A stretch of 64,000 nucleotides of DNA from Rhodobacter sp. (GTDB lineage: Bacteria > Pseudomonadota > Alphaproteobacteria > Rhodobacterales > Rhodobacteraceae), in contig JACKKG010000001.1 of NCBI GenBank assembly GCA_020637515.1, positions 1,456,501-1,520,500 of the forward strand, read 5' to 3'. Shown in pieces: positions 41,503 to 50,601 of this stretch. A program made the position numbers and the translations under genes. Position 1 is the stretch's first letter, and each line of letters starts with the position of its first letter. Below the pieces are notes generated by a model that worked only from the letters and a program-made list of their open reading frames with translations, was not told the DNA's origin and made no database searches.

Positions 41503-42354
41503 ATGCCGCTGCTCATTTTCGGAAAGACGGGACAGGTGGCACAGGCGCTGACGCGGCTGGCGCCGCAGGCGCTGGCCCTGGGCCGGGCCGAGGCCGATCT
41601 GGCCGACCCCGCCGCCTGTGCCGCCGCCATCCATGCCGCGCGCCCCGGCGCCGTCATCAACGCCGCCGCCTGGACCGCCGTGGACCGCGCCGAAACCGAG
41701 GAAACCGCCGCCACCGTCGTCAACGGCGCGGCCCCGGCTGCGATGGCGCGCGCCTGCGCGGACCTGGGTATCCCGCTGGTCCAGATTTCGACCGACTACG
41801 TCTTTGACGGGCACGGCACGGCACCCTTTCTGCCCGACGATCCGGTGGCGCCGCTCAATGCCTATGGCCGGTCGAAACTGGCGGGCGAGCAGGGGGTGCG
41901 TGACTCGGGGGCGGTTCATGCCATCCTGCGCACCAGTTGGGTGTTCTCGGCGCAGGGGCAGAATTTCGTCAAGACGATGCTGCGCCTGGGCCGCGAACGC
42001 GCGGAACTGCGTGTCGTCGAGGATCAGATCGGCGGGCCGACCCCGGCGATGGCCATCGCGCGGGCTTGCCTGACCCTGGCCACGCACCTGCAAGAGGACC
42101 CCGCGGTGTCGGGCACCTATCATTTCGCCGGGGCGCCCGATGTCAGTTGGGCCGGTTTCGCCCGGGCAATCATGGCGCAGGCCGGGCTCGACTGCCGGGT
42201 GACCGGCATCGCGACTGCGGACTATCCCACCCCGGCACAGCGCCCGGCCAACAGCCGGCTGGCGTGCCCGGATCTTGCGCGCGTCGGTCTGGCGCGACCC
42301 GATTGGCGGGCCGCCCTGACCGAGGTGCTGACCGAACTCGGAGCGACGACATGA
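41503..42354 (+). CDS. rfbD: dTDP-4-dehydrorhamnose reductase
   Basis: Last step of dTDP-L-rhamnose synthesis, using NAD(P)H. The 283 residues show the Rossmann start LLIFGKTGQVAQAL, ISTDYVFDGHG and the YGRSKLAGE Tyr-x3-Lys motif. The coding sequence overlaps rfbA by 4 bases (ATGA). All four pathway enzymes are therefore encoded in one rightward row, in the order C-B-D-A. Confidence 0.95.
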   Translation: MPLLIFGKTGQVAQALTRLAPQALALGRAEADLADPAACAAAIHAARPGAVINAAAWTAVDRAETEETAATVVNGAAPAAMARACADLGIPLVQISTDYVFDGHGTAPFLPDDPVAPLNAYGRSKLAGEQGVRDSGAVHAILRTSWVFSAQGQNFVKTMLRLGRERAELRVVEDQIGGPTPAMAIARACLTLATHLQEDPAVSGTYHFAGAPDVSWAGFARAIMAQAGLDCRVTGIATADYPTPAQRPANSRLACPDLARVGLARPDWRAALTEVLTELGATT

Positions 42355-43253
42355 CCCAGCCCCCCAAACGCAAGGGCATCATCCTGGCCGGCGGATCGGG
42401 CACCCGGTTGTATCCGATAACGCTGGGCGTGTCGAAACAGCTGATGCCGATCTATGACAAGCCGATGATCTATTACCCGCTCAGCGTGCTGATGCTGGCC
42501 GGTGTGCGCGAGATCGCGATCATCACCACCCCGCACGATCAAGAGCAGTTCCGCCGCGCGCTTGGCGACGGTGCGCAATGGGGGCTGAGCTTCACCTACA
42601 TCGTGCAACCCTCGCCTGACGGGCTGGCGCAGGCCTTCATCCTGGCGCGCGATTTCCTGGATGGGGCGCCCTCGGTGCTGGTGCTGGGGGACAACATCTT
42701 CTTCGGTCATGGCCTGCCGGAACTGTTGGCACAGGCCGATGCTCGGCCCTCGGGGGCGACGGTGTTCGGCTATCGGGTGTCCGATCCGGAACGCTATGGG
42801 GTTGTCGGCTTCGACACCGACGGTCGCGTGACCTCGATCGTCGAGAAACCCGTGGCGCCGCCCTCGCGCTATGCCGTGACGGGGCTTTATTTCGTCGATG
42901 CCTCGGCGTCCGAGCGCGCCGAACGCATCGTCCCTTCGCCGCGCGGCGAGGTCGAGATCGTCGATCTGCTGCAAGGGTACCTCGATGACGGGTTGCTGGA
43001 TGTCCAGCGCATGGGGCGGGGCTACGCCTGGCTCGATACCGGAACGCATGGCAGCCTGCTGGACGCGGGCAATTTCGTGCGCACGCTTCAGGCCCGGCAG
43101 GGTCTGCAAACCGGCTGCCCCGAGGAAATCGCCTTTCAGAACGGATGGATTTCCGTCGAGCAACTGGAACGGATCGCCGCGCCATTGGCCAAGAACGACT
43201 ATGGGCGCTACCTGCTCGATCTGGCGCGGGGCGACGGGCGCTGGCGGACCTGA
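42351..43253 (+). CDS. rfbA: Glucose-1-phosphate thymidylyltransferase
   Basis: First enzyme of the dTDP-rhamnose route, making dTDP-glucose; often feedback-inhibited by dTDP-rhamnose. The 300 residues contain LAGGSGTRLYPIT (nucleotide loop), QLMPIYDKPMIYYPLS and the VLGDNIFFGHG metal-site strand, with IVEKP later. It is the last gene of the glycan region; the imuA promoter begins about 30 bases after its stop. Confidence 0.96.
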   Translation: MTQPPKRKGIILAGGSGTRLYPITLGVSKQLMPIYDKPMIYYPLSVLMLAGVREIAIITTPHDQEQFRRALGDGAQWGLSFTYIVQPSPDGLAQAFILARDFLDGAPSVLVLGDNIFFGHGLPELLAQADARPSGATVFGYRVSDPERYGVVGFDTDGRVTSIVEKPVAPPSRYAVTGLYFVDASASERAERIVPSPRGEVEIVDLLQGYLDDGLLDVQRMGRGYAWLDTGTHGSLLDAGNFVRTLQARQGLQTGCPEEIAFQNGWISVEQLERIAAPLAKNDYGRYLLDLARGDGRWRT

Positions 43254-43283
43254 CCCTGATGGTGCCATCGGCGGCGCTGCCCG

Positions 43284-43312
43284 TTGGATTCGCCGTGCGG
43301 ATGTTCTAGATT
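43284..43312 (+). promoter_or_regulatory. imuA promoter (-35 TTGGAT, 17-base spacer, -10 TAGATT)
   Basis: TTGGAT at 43284-43289 and TAGATT at 43307-43312, exactly 17 bases apart. Transcription would be expected to start 6-7 bases after the -10, at about 43318-43319, which is the A of the imuA ATG. The mRNA would then be leaderless. Confidence 0.55.
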
Positions 43313-43317
43313 TGTCC
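43303..43317 (+). promoter_or_regulatory. LexA-type SOS box overlapping the imuA -10
   Basis: GTTC-N7-GTCC, one mismatch from the GTTC-N7-GTTC operator known for LexA of Rhodobacterales. The N7 (TAGATTT) contains the -10 hexamer, and the box ends one base before the start codon, so a bound repressor would block polymerase directly. The imuA-imuB-dnaE2 cassette is a classic LexA target. Confidence 0.65.
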
Positions 43318-43318
43318 C

Positions 43319-43915
43319 ATGTGGACCGATCCCGCCCTCTCTGGCTGTTTTCCCCTGCGCAAGACCCGCGTGCACGAGGTCTGCGGCCCGGGCGCGGCAG
43401 CGTTCTGCGCGCTGGCGGCGGCCTCGGGCGAGGGGCCGGTGCTGTGGGTGGTCGAATCGCACCGGACCGAGGGGCTGAACCCGGTGGGCCTGGCCCCGCT
43501 GCTGGCGCCCGAACGGGTGCTGACGGTGCGCACCGGCACGCAGACCGACAGCCTCGCCGTGGCTGAAGAGGCGCTCAAGGATGGCGCGGCGCCCTTTGTC
43601 GCGATCGAGATCTCGGCCCCCCTGGATCTGCGCGAGGGGCGGCGGCTGCAACTGGCGGCGCGCGCGGGGGGAACCACCGGCCTGTGCCTGATCCCCGAGG
43701 GGATGGGCTCGAACGCGGCGGAAACGCGCTGGCGGGCTGCGGCGCTGTTCGATGCGACGGGGGCGGTGGACTCGACTCTGATGCGGTGGGAGATTATCAA
43801 GAACAAAGAGGGAACACTTAGGGCCTGGAATGTTCGATGGACCCCGGAAACAGGTGGTTTGCATGTGGTTCCCCCGGTTGCCGAGCGACCGGGTTCTCAG
43901 GGCGCGTCCGGTTGA
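43319..43915 (+). CDS. imuA: ImuA, SOS mutagenesis accessory protein
   Basis: First gene of the ImuA-ImuB-DnaE2 translesion-synthesis cassette. The 198 residues match the alphaproteobacterial ImuA type: HEVCGPGAAAFCALAAASG followed by VLWVVESHRTEGLNPVGLAPL, and the C-terminal RAWNVRWTPETGGLHVV. The fold is RecA-like, but no full Walker A is visible, so it is probably not an ATPase. ImuA of Caulobacter-type cassettes is induced by DNA damage. The SOS box touches the start codon. Its 3' end overlaps imuB by about 86 bases. Confidence 0.88.
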   Translation: MWTDPALSGCFPLRKTRVHEVCGPGAAAFCALAAASGEGPVLWVVESHRTEGLNPVGLAPLLAPERVLTVRTGTQTDSLAVAEEALKDGAAPFVAIEISAPLDLREGRRLQLAARAGGTTGLCLIPEGMGSNAAETRWRAAALFDATGAVDSTLMRWEIIKNKEGTLRAWNVRWTPETGGLHVVPPVAERPGSQGASG

Positions 43916-45290
43916 CGGCCCCTTTGCGCTGACGCTGACCCAGGCCAATACCCAGCGCCTGTACGACCTGAATCGCGCGGCCGAGGCCCAGGGCCTGCAT
44001 CGGGGCATGAGCTATGCCGATGCGCGGGCCTTTTGCCCCGACCTGATCAGCCACCCGGCACGGCCCGATCTGGACGCGCGGTTTCTGGCCGCGCTGCGCC
44101 GCTGGGCCACGCGCTATTGCCCCTGGGTCGGGATCGACGGGGGCGACGGGCTGGTGCTGGACGTGACCGGCGCCACGCATCTGTGGGGCGGGATCGGGGC
44201 CATGCTCGACGACATGCGCGCCCGGGCCGCCCGGGCAGGGCTGGACCTGCGGCTGGGCCAGGCGGGCACCCGGGGCGCGGCCTGGGCGCAGGCACATCAC
44301 GGGGGGGCGGATACCCCCCTGGACACGCTGCCGGTGGCGGCGCTGCGGCTGGACGAGGGGACAGTCACCGGGCTGCAACGGCTGGGCCTGCGCCGCATCG
44401 GGGATCTGGATGCCACGCCCCGCGCCCCGCTGGCGCGCCGGTTCGGCCCCGAGGTCCTGCTCAGGCTGGATCAGGCACTGGGCCGCGTTTCCGAGCCCCT
44501 GAGCCCCGGGGCCGAGCCACCGCATTTCGGTTTGCGCATGACCTTTCCCGAACCGATCGGCCTGGTCCATGACGTGATGGCCGCGACCGAGCGCCTGCTG
44601 GTCCCGCTGTGCGACAGGCTCAGGGCGCACGAGGCCGGGGCGCGGCGACTTGTGCTGACGCTCAGGCGGGTCGATCAGGGCAGCCAGCAGATCGAATTGC
44701 GGCTGGCGGCGCCCATGCGCGAGGCCGCGCGCATCCTGCCCCTGTTCGACCGTGGCGTGGCCGAGGTGGACGCGGGCTTCGGCATCGACCAGATCCGCAT
44801 CGAGGCGGTGCAGGTCGAACCGCTGCCCGTGCAGCAGATCGGCACCGGCGCGACCGGGCAGGCCCCCGGCCGGATCGAGGATCTGATGACGCGCATCGGC
44901 ACCCGTATCGGGCTGGAGAACGTGCAGCGGTTCCTGCCCGCCGACAGCCATATCCCCGAGCGCGCCTTTTCCCTCGCGCCCGCCGCCTACAGCACGGCCG
45001 AAGGCGGCTGGGCCAGTTCCAACCCCCGCCCGCTGCGTCTGTTCCCGCCCGAGGCCATCGGGGCCTCGGGCAACACGCCGCCCGAACGCTTCCGCTGGCG
45101 GCGGGTGTCCTTCATCACCGGCCGCGCCACGGGGCCGGAACGCATCGCGCCCGAATGGTGGCTGGACGATGACGCCTGGCGGTCCGGCGTGCGCGATTAC
45201 TGGCGGGTCGAGACGCGGCAGGGCCGGCGGTTGTGGCTGTTCCACACGCCGCAGAACCCGGGCTGGTTCGTGCAGGGGGAATTCGCATGA
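43830..45290 (+). CDS. imuB: ImuB, inactive Y-family polymerase-like protein
   Basis: Adaptor that brings DnaE2 to the sliding clamp during damage-induced mutagenesis. The 486 residues follow the Y-family layout, but the acidic residues of active DinB are missing: the first motif reads CMWFPRLPSDRV, and the SIDE position reads GIDGGDGLVLDVTG. The HhH thumb-like segment LQRLGLRRIGDLDATPR and a little-finger-like domain follow, then a C-terminal extension rich in Trp. An ATG 11 codons downstream (43863) is an alternative start. ATGA overlap with dnaE2. Confidence 0.9.
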   Translation: MFDGPRKQVVCMWFPRLPSDRVLRARPVDGPFALTLTQANTQRLYDLNRAAEAQGLHRGMSYADARAFCPDLISHPARPDLDARFLAALRRWATRYCPWVGIDGGDGLVLDVTGATHLWGGIGAMLDDMRARAARAGLDLRLGQAGTRGAAWAQAHHGGADTPLDTLPVAALRLDEGTVTGLQRLGLRRIGDLDATPRAPLARRFGPEVLLRLDQALGRVSEPLSPGAEPPHFGLRMTFPEPIGLVHDVMAATERLLVPLCDRLRAHEAGARRLVLTLRRVDQGSQQIELRLAAPMREAARILPLFDRGVAEVDAGFGIDQIRIEAVQVEPLPVQQIGTGATGQAPGRIEDLMTRIGTRIGLENVQRFLPADSHIPERAFSLAPAAYSTAEGGWASSNPRPLRLFPPEAIGASGNTPPERFRWRRVSFITGRATGPERIAPEWWLDDDAWRSGVRDYWRVETRQGRRLWLFHTPQNPGWFVQGEFA

Positions 45291-48200
45291 GCTATGCGGA
45301 ACTCTGCGTCACGTCGAACTTTACCTTCCTGACCGGCGCCTCGCATCCTGAGGAGCTGATGAAACGGGCGGCCGAATTGGGCCTGTCTGCGTTGGCGCTG
45401 ACCGATCGCAACACGCTGGCGGGTGTGGTGCGGGCCTATAGCGCGCTGAAATCGCTGGCGAAAGAGGGGGCAACCGGGTTGCCCCGGCTGATCGTCGGGG
45501 CGCGGCTGGTGTTGCGCGACTGCCCCGTCGAATGGCTGGCCCTGCCCACGGACCGCGACGCCTATCACCGGCTGGCGCGCCTGCTGACGCTGGGCAAACG
45601 GCGCGCGGGCAAGGCGGAATGCCATCTGGATCTGGCCGACCTCGAAGCGGGCGCTGCGGGCCTGATCCTGATCGCCCTGCCGCCGGCCGCCGACCCGGAT
45701 ACCGCGCTGGCGCCGATCCAGCGGCTTCAGCGGCGCTATCCTGGCGCGGTCTTCCTGGGCGCCGCGCCGCGGTATGACGGCTCGGATCAGGGCTGGTTCG
45801 ACACCTGCGCGGCGCTGGCGCTCAGGGCCTCGGCGCCGATGGTCGCGGTGGGGGACGTGCTGATGCACCGCGCGCAGCGCCGGCAACTGGCCGACGTGCT
45901 GACCTGCCTGCGCGAGGGGGTCACCATCGACCGGATCGGCACCCGTGCCCTGCCCAACGCCGAGCGCCGCCTGAAGGGCGCGGGCGACATGGCCCGGCTT
46001 TACCGGCACCATCCGGCGGCCCTGCGGCGTACGCTGGACATCGCCGCGCGCATCGCCTTCGATCTGTCGGAACTGAGTTACGAATACCCCGACGAGATCG
46101 CCGAGGGCGGCGAAACCCCGCAACAGCGGCTGGAACGGCTGGCGCGCGCGGGCATCGACCGGCGCTATCCGCAAGGCGCGCCGCCGCGGGTATTCGAGCT
46201 GCTGGACAAGGAACTGGCGCTGGTCGCCGAACTGGATTTCCCGGCCTATTTCCTGACCGTGCACGACATCGTGGCCGAGGCCCGCAGGCGTGGCATCCTG
46301 TGTCAGGGGCGCGGTTCGGCGGCGAATTCGATCCTGTGCTACCTGTTGGGCATCACCGATGTGTCGCCCGACATGATCGGCATGGTGTTCGAGCGGTTCC
46401 TCTCGCGTTACCGGGGCGAGCCGCCGGATATCGACGTCGATTTCGAACACGAACGCCGCGAGGAGGTGATCCAGTGGATCTATGAACGATACGGCCGACA
46501 TCGCGCGGGCCTGTGCGCGACGGTGATCCATTTCCGCTCGCGTGCGGCGATCCGCGAGGTGGGCAAGGTGATGGGCCTCAGCCAGGACGTGACGGCGGGG
46601 CTGTCGGGGCAGATCTGGGGGATGTCGAACGCCGGCGCCGATCCCGAGAGGATGCGCGAACTGGGGCTCGATCCCGGCGACCGGCGGCTGGCGCAGACGA
46701 TCCGTCTGATCCACGAGATCATCGGCTTTCCGCGCCATCTGTCGCAGCATGTGGGCGGTTTCATCATCACCAAGGGCCGGCTCGATGAGCTGTGCCCGAT
46801 CGAGAACGCGGCGATGGAGGACCGCACCGTCATCGAATGGGACAAGGACGACATCGACGCGCTGGGTATCCTCAAGGTCGATATCCTCAGCCTGGGGATG
46901 CTGACCTGCCTGCGCAAGAGCTTCGAACTGCTGCGCGACCACGAGGGGATCCGCCACACGCTGGCCACCGTCCCGCAAGAGGACCCGGCGACCTATGCGA
47001 TGCTGCAACGCGCCGATGCCGTCGGGGTGTTCCAGGTGGAAAGCCGCGCGCAGATGAACTTTCTGCCCCGGATGAAACCCGCGACCTTCTACGATCTGGT
47101 GATCGAGGTGGCGATCGTCCGCCCGGGCCCCATCCAGGGCGGCATGGTCAAGCCCTTTGTCCGCCGCCGCCAGGGGCTGGAGGCGCCCGAACCCTTTGGC
47201 CCGGCGCTGGCCAAAGTCACCGAAAAAACGCTGGGCGTGCCGCTGTTCCAGGAACAGGCGATGCAGATCGCGGTCGTCGGCGCGGGCTATACCGCCGAAG
47301 AGGCCGATCAGCTGCGCCGCTCGCTGGCCTCGTTCCGGCGCATGGGCACCATCGGCCAGCACCGCGACCGCTTCATCCAGGGGATGCTGCGCAACGGGTA
47401 TTCGCAGGCGGTGGCCGAACAGTGCTTTGGCCAGATCGAAGGGTTCGCGGATTACGGCTTTCCCGAAAGCCACGCCGCCGCCTTTGCCATGCTGACCTAT
47501 GTGTCCTCGTGGCTGAAATGCCATCATCCGGCGGTGTTTGCCTGCGCGCTGCTGAATTCGCAGCCGATGGGCTTCTATGCCCCGGCGCAGATCGTCCGCG
47601 ACCTGCGCGAACACGGGGCCGAGGTGCGGCCGGTCTGCGTCAACACCAGCGCCTGGGACAACACGCTGGAGCGGCGCGCCGACGGGCGGCTGGCACTGCG
47701 GCTGGGGTTCCGCCAGATCAAGGGCTTCCGCGAGGACGACGCGGCCTGGATCGTCGCCGCGCGGGGCAACGGCTATCCCGATCCCGAAAGCCTGTGGTTG
47801 CGCGCGGGGATCACGCCTGCCGTGCTGGAACGCCTGGCCGAGGCCGACGCCTTTGCCGGGCAGGGGCTGGGCCGGCGCGATGCGCTGTGGCAGGTGCGGG
47901 CGATCCGTGCCCCCGCGCCCCTGCCGCTGTTCGCGAACCCGCTGGATGGCGAGGGGCTGCGCGAGCCGTCGGTGACCCTGCCGCCGATGCATCTGGGCGA
48001 AGAGGTGGTCGAAGACTACATCGCCCTGCGCCTGACCCTGCGCGCGCATCCGATGGAACTGCTGCGCCCCGGGCTGCCCGGGCTGACGCCGCATGACCAG
48101 TTGCCCGTGGTGCCGGCCGGGCGCATCAGCGTCTGCGGGCTGGTCATCACCCGGCAGCGGCCCGGGACGGCCTCGGGCGTGGTGTTTCTCACGCTCGAGG

Positions 48201-48511
48201 ATGAGACGGGCGTGTCCAACGTCGTCGTCTGGCCCAGGGTCTACGACCGCTTTCGTCGCAGCGTCATGGGCGGGCGGTTGCTGCGTGTGACCGGGCGGCT
48301 CGAACGCGAGGGGATCGTCGTCCATCTGATCGCCGAGGGGATCGAGGACCTGTCGCACCGGCTGTCAGAGCTGGGCCACCCGCTGGACGACGCCGTGGGC
48401 ATCACCGAGCCGCAGGCCGACGACGCCCCCCGCCGGCCGCGCACGCCCCCCCGCGCGCGCCATCCGCGCGAACAGGCCAAGCGGCTGTTCCCCAGCCGCG
48501 ATTTCCACTAG
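45287..48511 (+). CDS. dnaE2: Error-prone DNA polymerase DnaE2 (ImuC)
   Basis: C-family polymerase that copies damaged templates after SOS induction. The 1074 residues include an N-terminal PHP domain (SYAELCVTSNFTFLTGASHP from residue 2; TDRNTLAG), the palm with GRGSAANSILCYLLGITDVSP and PPDIDVDFEHERREEVIQ (catalytic Asp residues), and DALGILKVDILSLGML. The C-terminal part has a helix-hairpin-helix region and an OB fold (GRISVCGLVITRQRPG, FLTLEDETG). It lacks the tau/clamp-binding tail of DnaE1, as is usual for DnaE2. Its end overlaps the convergent lrp gene by 4 bases. Confidence 0.96.
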   Translation: MSYAELCVTSNFTFLTGASHPEELMKRAAELGLSALALTDRNTLAGVVRAYSALKSLAKEGATGLPRLIVGARLVLRDCPVEWLALPTDRDAYHRLARLLTLGKRRAGKAECHLDLADLEAGAAGLILIALPPAADPDTALAPIQRLQRRYPGAVFLGAAPRYDGSDQGWFDTCAALALRASAPMVAVGDVLMHRAQRRQLADVLTCLREGVTIDRIGTRALPNAERRLKGAGDMARLYRHHPAALRRTLDIAARIAFDLSELSYEYPDEIAEGGETPQQRLERLARAGIDRRYPQGAPPRVFELLDKELALVAELDFPAYFLTVHDIVAEARRRGILCQGRGSAANSILCYLLGITDVSPDMIGMVFERFLSRYRGEPPDIDVDFEHERREEVIQWIYERYGRHRAGLCATVIHFRSRAAIREVGKVMGLSQDVTAGLSGQIWGMSNAGADPERMRELGLDPGDRRLAQTIRLIHEIIGFPRHLSQHVGGFIITKGRLDELCPIENAAMEDRTVIEWDKDDIDALGILKVDILSLGMLTCLRKSFELLRDHEGIRHTLATVPQEDPATYAMLQRADAVGVFQVESRAQMNFLPRMKPATFYDLVIEVAIVRPGPIQGGMVKPFVRRRQGLEAPEPFGPALAKVTEKTLGVPLFQEQAMQIAVVGAGYTAEEADQLRRSLASFRRMGTIGQHRDRFIQGMLRNGYSQAVAEQCFGQIEGFADYGFPESHAAAFAMLTYVSSWLKCHHPAVFACALLNSQPMGFYAPAQIVRDLREHGAEVRPVCVNTSAWDNTLERRADGRLALRLGFRQIKGFREDDAAWIVAARGNGYPDPESLWLRAGITPAVLERLAEADAFAGQGLGRRDALWQVRAIRAPAPLPLFANPLDGEGLREPSVTLPPMHLGEEVVEDYIALRLTLRAHPMELLRPGLPGLTPHDQLPVVPAGRISVCGLVITRQRPGTASGVVFLTLEDETGVSNVVVWPRVYDRFRRSVMGGRLLRVTGRLEREGIVVHLIAEGIEDLSHRLSELGHPLDDAVGITEPQADDAPRRPRTPPRARHPREQAKRLFPSRDFH

Positions 48512-48966
48512 ACGGGCAGGCCGCGCTGATCGGCGATGGCCTCCATGGTGATGAACGAGGTCACGGTATCCAGTTCGATCCGCTCGATCAGGCGCTGATA
48601 GACCGCGTCGAAGGCGTTCATGTCCTCGGCCACGATCTTCAGCAGATAATCGTAATCGCCGGCGATGCGGTAGAAGTCGATCACATTCGGGATCGCCAGA
48701 ACCACGCGGCGGAACTCGGCCAGCCAGTCGCGCGAATGGTGCCGGGTGCGGACCATGACAAAGACCGTCAGGCCCAGCCCCACCTTGCCGGGGTTCAGCC
48801 GCACGCCCGACCCTGTCAGCACCCCGGCCTCTTGCAGCGCCGCCAGTCGTCGCGCGCAGGCGGTTTGCGACAGGCCCACGGCCTCGGCCAGCGCACGCTG
48901 CGACAGCGATGCGTCGCGTTGCAGGGCGCGCAGGATCGCGCGGTCCAGCGAATCGAGCGGCTTCAT
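48508..48966 (-). CDS. Lrp/AsnC family transcriptional regulator
   Basis: A 152-residue regulator: N-terminal winged helix-turn-helix (LDRAILRALQRDASLSQRAL, GLSQTACARRLAALQEAGV) and C-terminal RAM ligand domain (YRIAGDYDYLLKIVAEDMNAFD). Such proteins sense amino acids. It lies 10 bases downstream of the class V PLP-enzyme gene and is probably co-transcribed, so it may control that gene. The spacer upstream of that operon has an AT-rich patch with GGAATATTC near 50496-50507 that might be a target. Confidence 0.9.
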   Translation of the reverse strand: MKPLDSLDRAILRALQRDASLSQRALAEAVGLSQTACARRLAALQEAGVLTGSGVRLNPGKVGLGLTVFVMVRTRHHSRDWLAEFRRVVLAIPNVIDFYRIAGDYDYLLKIVAEDMNAFDAVYQRLIERIELDTVTSFITMEAIADQRGLPV

Positions 48967-48976
48967 CCTGTCTCCT

Positions 48977-50422
48977 TCAGGCGGCGTGATCGGCCTTCAG
49001 CACGACATGCGCGGTCGCGGGGTCGATCCCGTAGGCATCGGCCAAGGGATAGGGCGCGCGCGCCAGGCTGTCCACGGCGCCGATCAGGAAATCGGTCTTG
49101 GCCTCGGTCAGGAAGGCCGACAGGTTGAGCCGCGTCCAGCCTGGTTTCACCGTCTCGTCGCCCGCCAGGATGGCGCCGCGCAACTGGTCCGAGCGCGCGC
49201 GGTCGATCCCCATCAGCCGGTGCCCATAGGGCCCGGCGCAGGCGCAGCCGCCGCGTGCCTGAATGCCCCAGCCGTCGGACAGCATCCGCGTCACCAGATG
49301 CGGGTGCAACCAGCCGCCGCGCGGATCGCGGATCCGCAGCGAGAAGATCGGCAGCCGGTCGGCGCCGGGCAGGCCCAGCACCTCGATCGCCGGGTTCGCG
49401 GCCCAGGCGACGCGCGCGCGGGCGGTCAATTCGGCGTGGCGGCGGTCCAGAAAGGCCTGTCCGGCCGCGCGTTTCACCGCCATCGCCAGCCCCGCGCGGA
49501 TGTCGCCCAGGATGTTCGGCGTGCCCGCTTCCTCGCGCGCGACGGGGTCCTGGGCATAGTCCTGCCCCCAAGGCGAAACGAAGCGCACCGTGCCGCCGCC
49601 CGGCTGGCTGGGGGTGGTGGCGCGGATCGCGTCGCGGCGCAGGACCAGAACGCCGGACGCACCCGGCCCGCCCAGGAACTTGTGCGCGGAAAAGACCACC
49701 GCATCCTTGGCGTGATCGGTTCCGGGCGCCATGTCGATGGCGGTATAGGGCGCGGCGCAGGCATAGTCCCAGACGCAAAGCACGCCGCGCGCCCGCAGCA
49801 TCCGCGTCACCGCGACGGTGTCGGTCAGGATGCCGGTCACGTTCGACGCGGCCGAAAACGCGCCGATGCGCAGCGCGCGCCCCTCGGTCTGGTCCAGAAT
49901 CTGGCGCAGGTGGTGCAGATCGGGGCCGCCGGTGGGGGACTCGGTCAGTTCGATCACCTCGGCGCCGGATTCGCGCCAGGGCAGCAGGTTCGAGTGATGC
50001 TCATAGGGGCCCAGGATCACCACCGGCCGCGTGCCCCGCGCCACCGCCTGATCCACGCCCAGCAGGTGCACCAGCCGGTTCAGCCCTGCCGTCGCGCCCG
50101 AACCGGCAAAAATCACCGCGTGTTCGGCGGTTGCGCCGGTGCCCAGGGCAATCTCGGCGCGGGCGGCCTCGCGCAGCGCCGTGGTGACGGCACCACAATG
50201 CGAGGTTTCGGTGTGTGTGTTGGCATACCAGGGCAGCACCTGGTCGCGCATGAAATCCTCGACCTGCATCAAGGCGCGCCCCGAGGCGACGTAATCGGCA
50301 TAGACCAGCGGGTGGGGCCCAAAGGGGCCGGGCACGGGAATGCCGTCGCCGATGATCCCGGCGCGGATCGTCTCGGGCGAGGGCAGGGCGTCGCGAAATG
50401 CGGCAAAGGCAGGGTGGGGCAT
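48977..50422 (-). CDS. Class V-fold PLP-dependent enzyme (cysteine desulfurase-like)
   Basis: A 481-residue fold-type I PLP enzyme. HTETSHCGAVTTALREAAR and FAGSGATAGLNRLVHLLG are cofactor-site segments; the PLP lysine is in FSAHKFLGGPGASGVLV (about residue 245). It resembles cysteine desulfurases and related lyases, but at this length and with GGCACAGPYGH near the C-terminus it belongs to a separate branch. A role in sulfur amino acid or other amino acid breakdown is possible. It forms a likely two-gene operon with the lrp-type gene. Confidence 0.75.
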   Translation of the reverse strand: MPHPAFAAFRDALPSPETIRAGIIGDGIPVPGPFGPHPLVYADYVASGRALMQVEDFMRDQVLPWYANTHTETSHCGAVTTALREAARAEIALGTGATAEHAVIFAGSGATAGLNRLVHLLGVDQAVARGTRPVVILGPYEHHSNLLPWRESGAEVIELTESPTGGPDLHHLRQILDQTEGRALRIGAFSAASNVTGILTDTVAVTRMLRARGVLCVWDYACAAPYTAIDMAPGTDHAKDAVVFSAHKFLGGPGASGVLVLRRDAIRATTPSQPGGGTVRFVSPWGQDYAQDPVAREEAGTPNILGDIRAGLAMAVKRAAGQAFLDRRHAELTARARVAWAANPAIEVLGLPGADRLPIFSLRIRDPRGGWLHPHLVTRMLSDGWGIQARGGCACAGPYGHRLMGIDRARSDQLRGAILAGDETVKPGWTRLNLSAFLTEAKTDFLIGAVDSLARAPYPLADAYGIDPATAHVVLKADHAA

Positions 50423-50554
50423 GGCGGCGGTATCCTTTGGGCTTGGCCAAGCCTAGGCCGCGCGGATTGGCGCATTCAACGATGAATGACCCTTGGGTTG
50501 CCGGAATATTCGATCATTTGCGCCATGAATTCCGCCTGGTCCGCGCAAATGAAA

Positions 50555-50580
50555 ACGGGCCAGGGGTTTCCCTGGCCCGT
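50555..50580 (-). terminator. Rho-independent terminator after the corrinoid methyltransferase gene
   Basis: A perfect 11-base stem ACGGGCCAGGG/CCCTGGCCCGT (50555-50565 with 50570-50580) and a 4-base loop. On the minus strand it is followed by TTTTCATTT. It ends the leftward one-carbon operon. Confidence 0.8.
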
Positions 50581-50601
50581 GTGATGCGTGGCGATGCCGG
50601 C

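Noticed and set aside
45197..48358. 1053-codon open frame opposite dnaE2
   Set aside because: Same cause: the translation is rich in H, Q, R, G and A, with no family resemblance, while dnaE2 is certain on the plus strand.
50423..50554. Palindromic GGAATATTC patch as a proven Lrp operator
   Set aside because: Lrp sites are loosely defined and a single short palindrome is not enough; mentioned only in the regulator entry.
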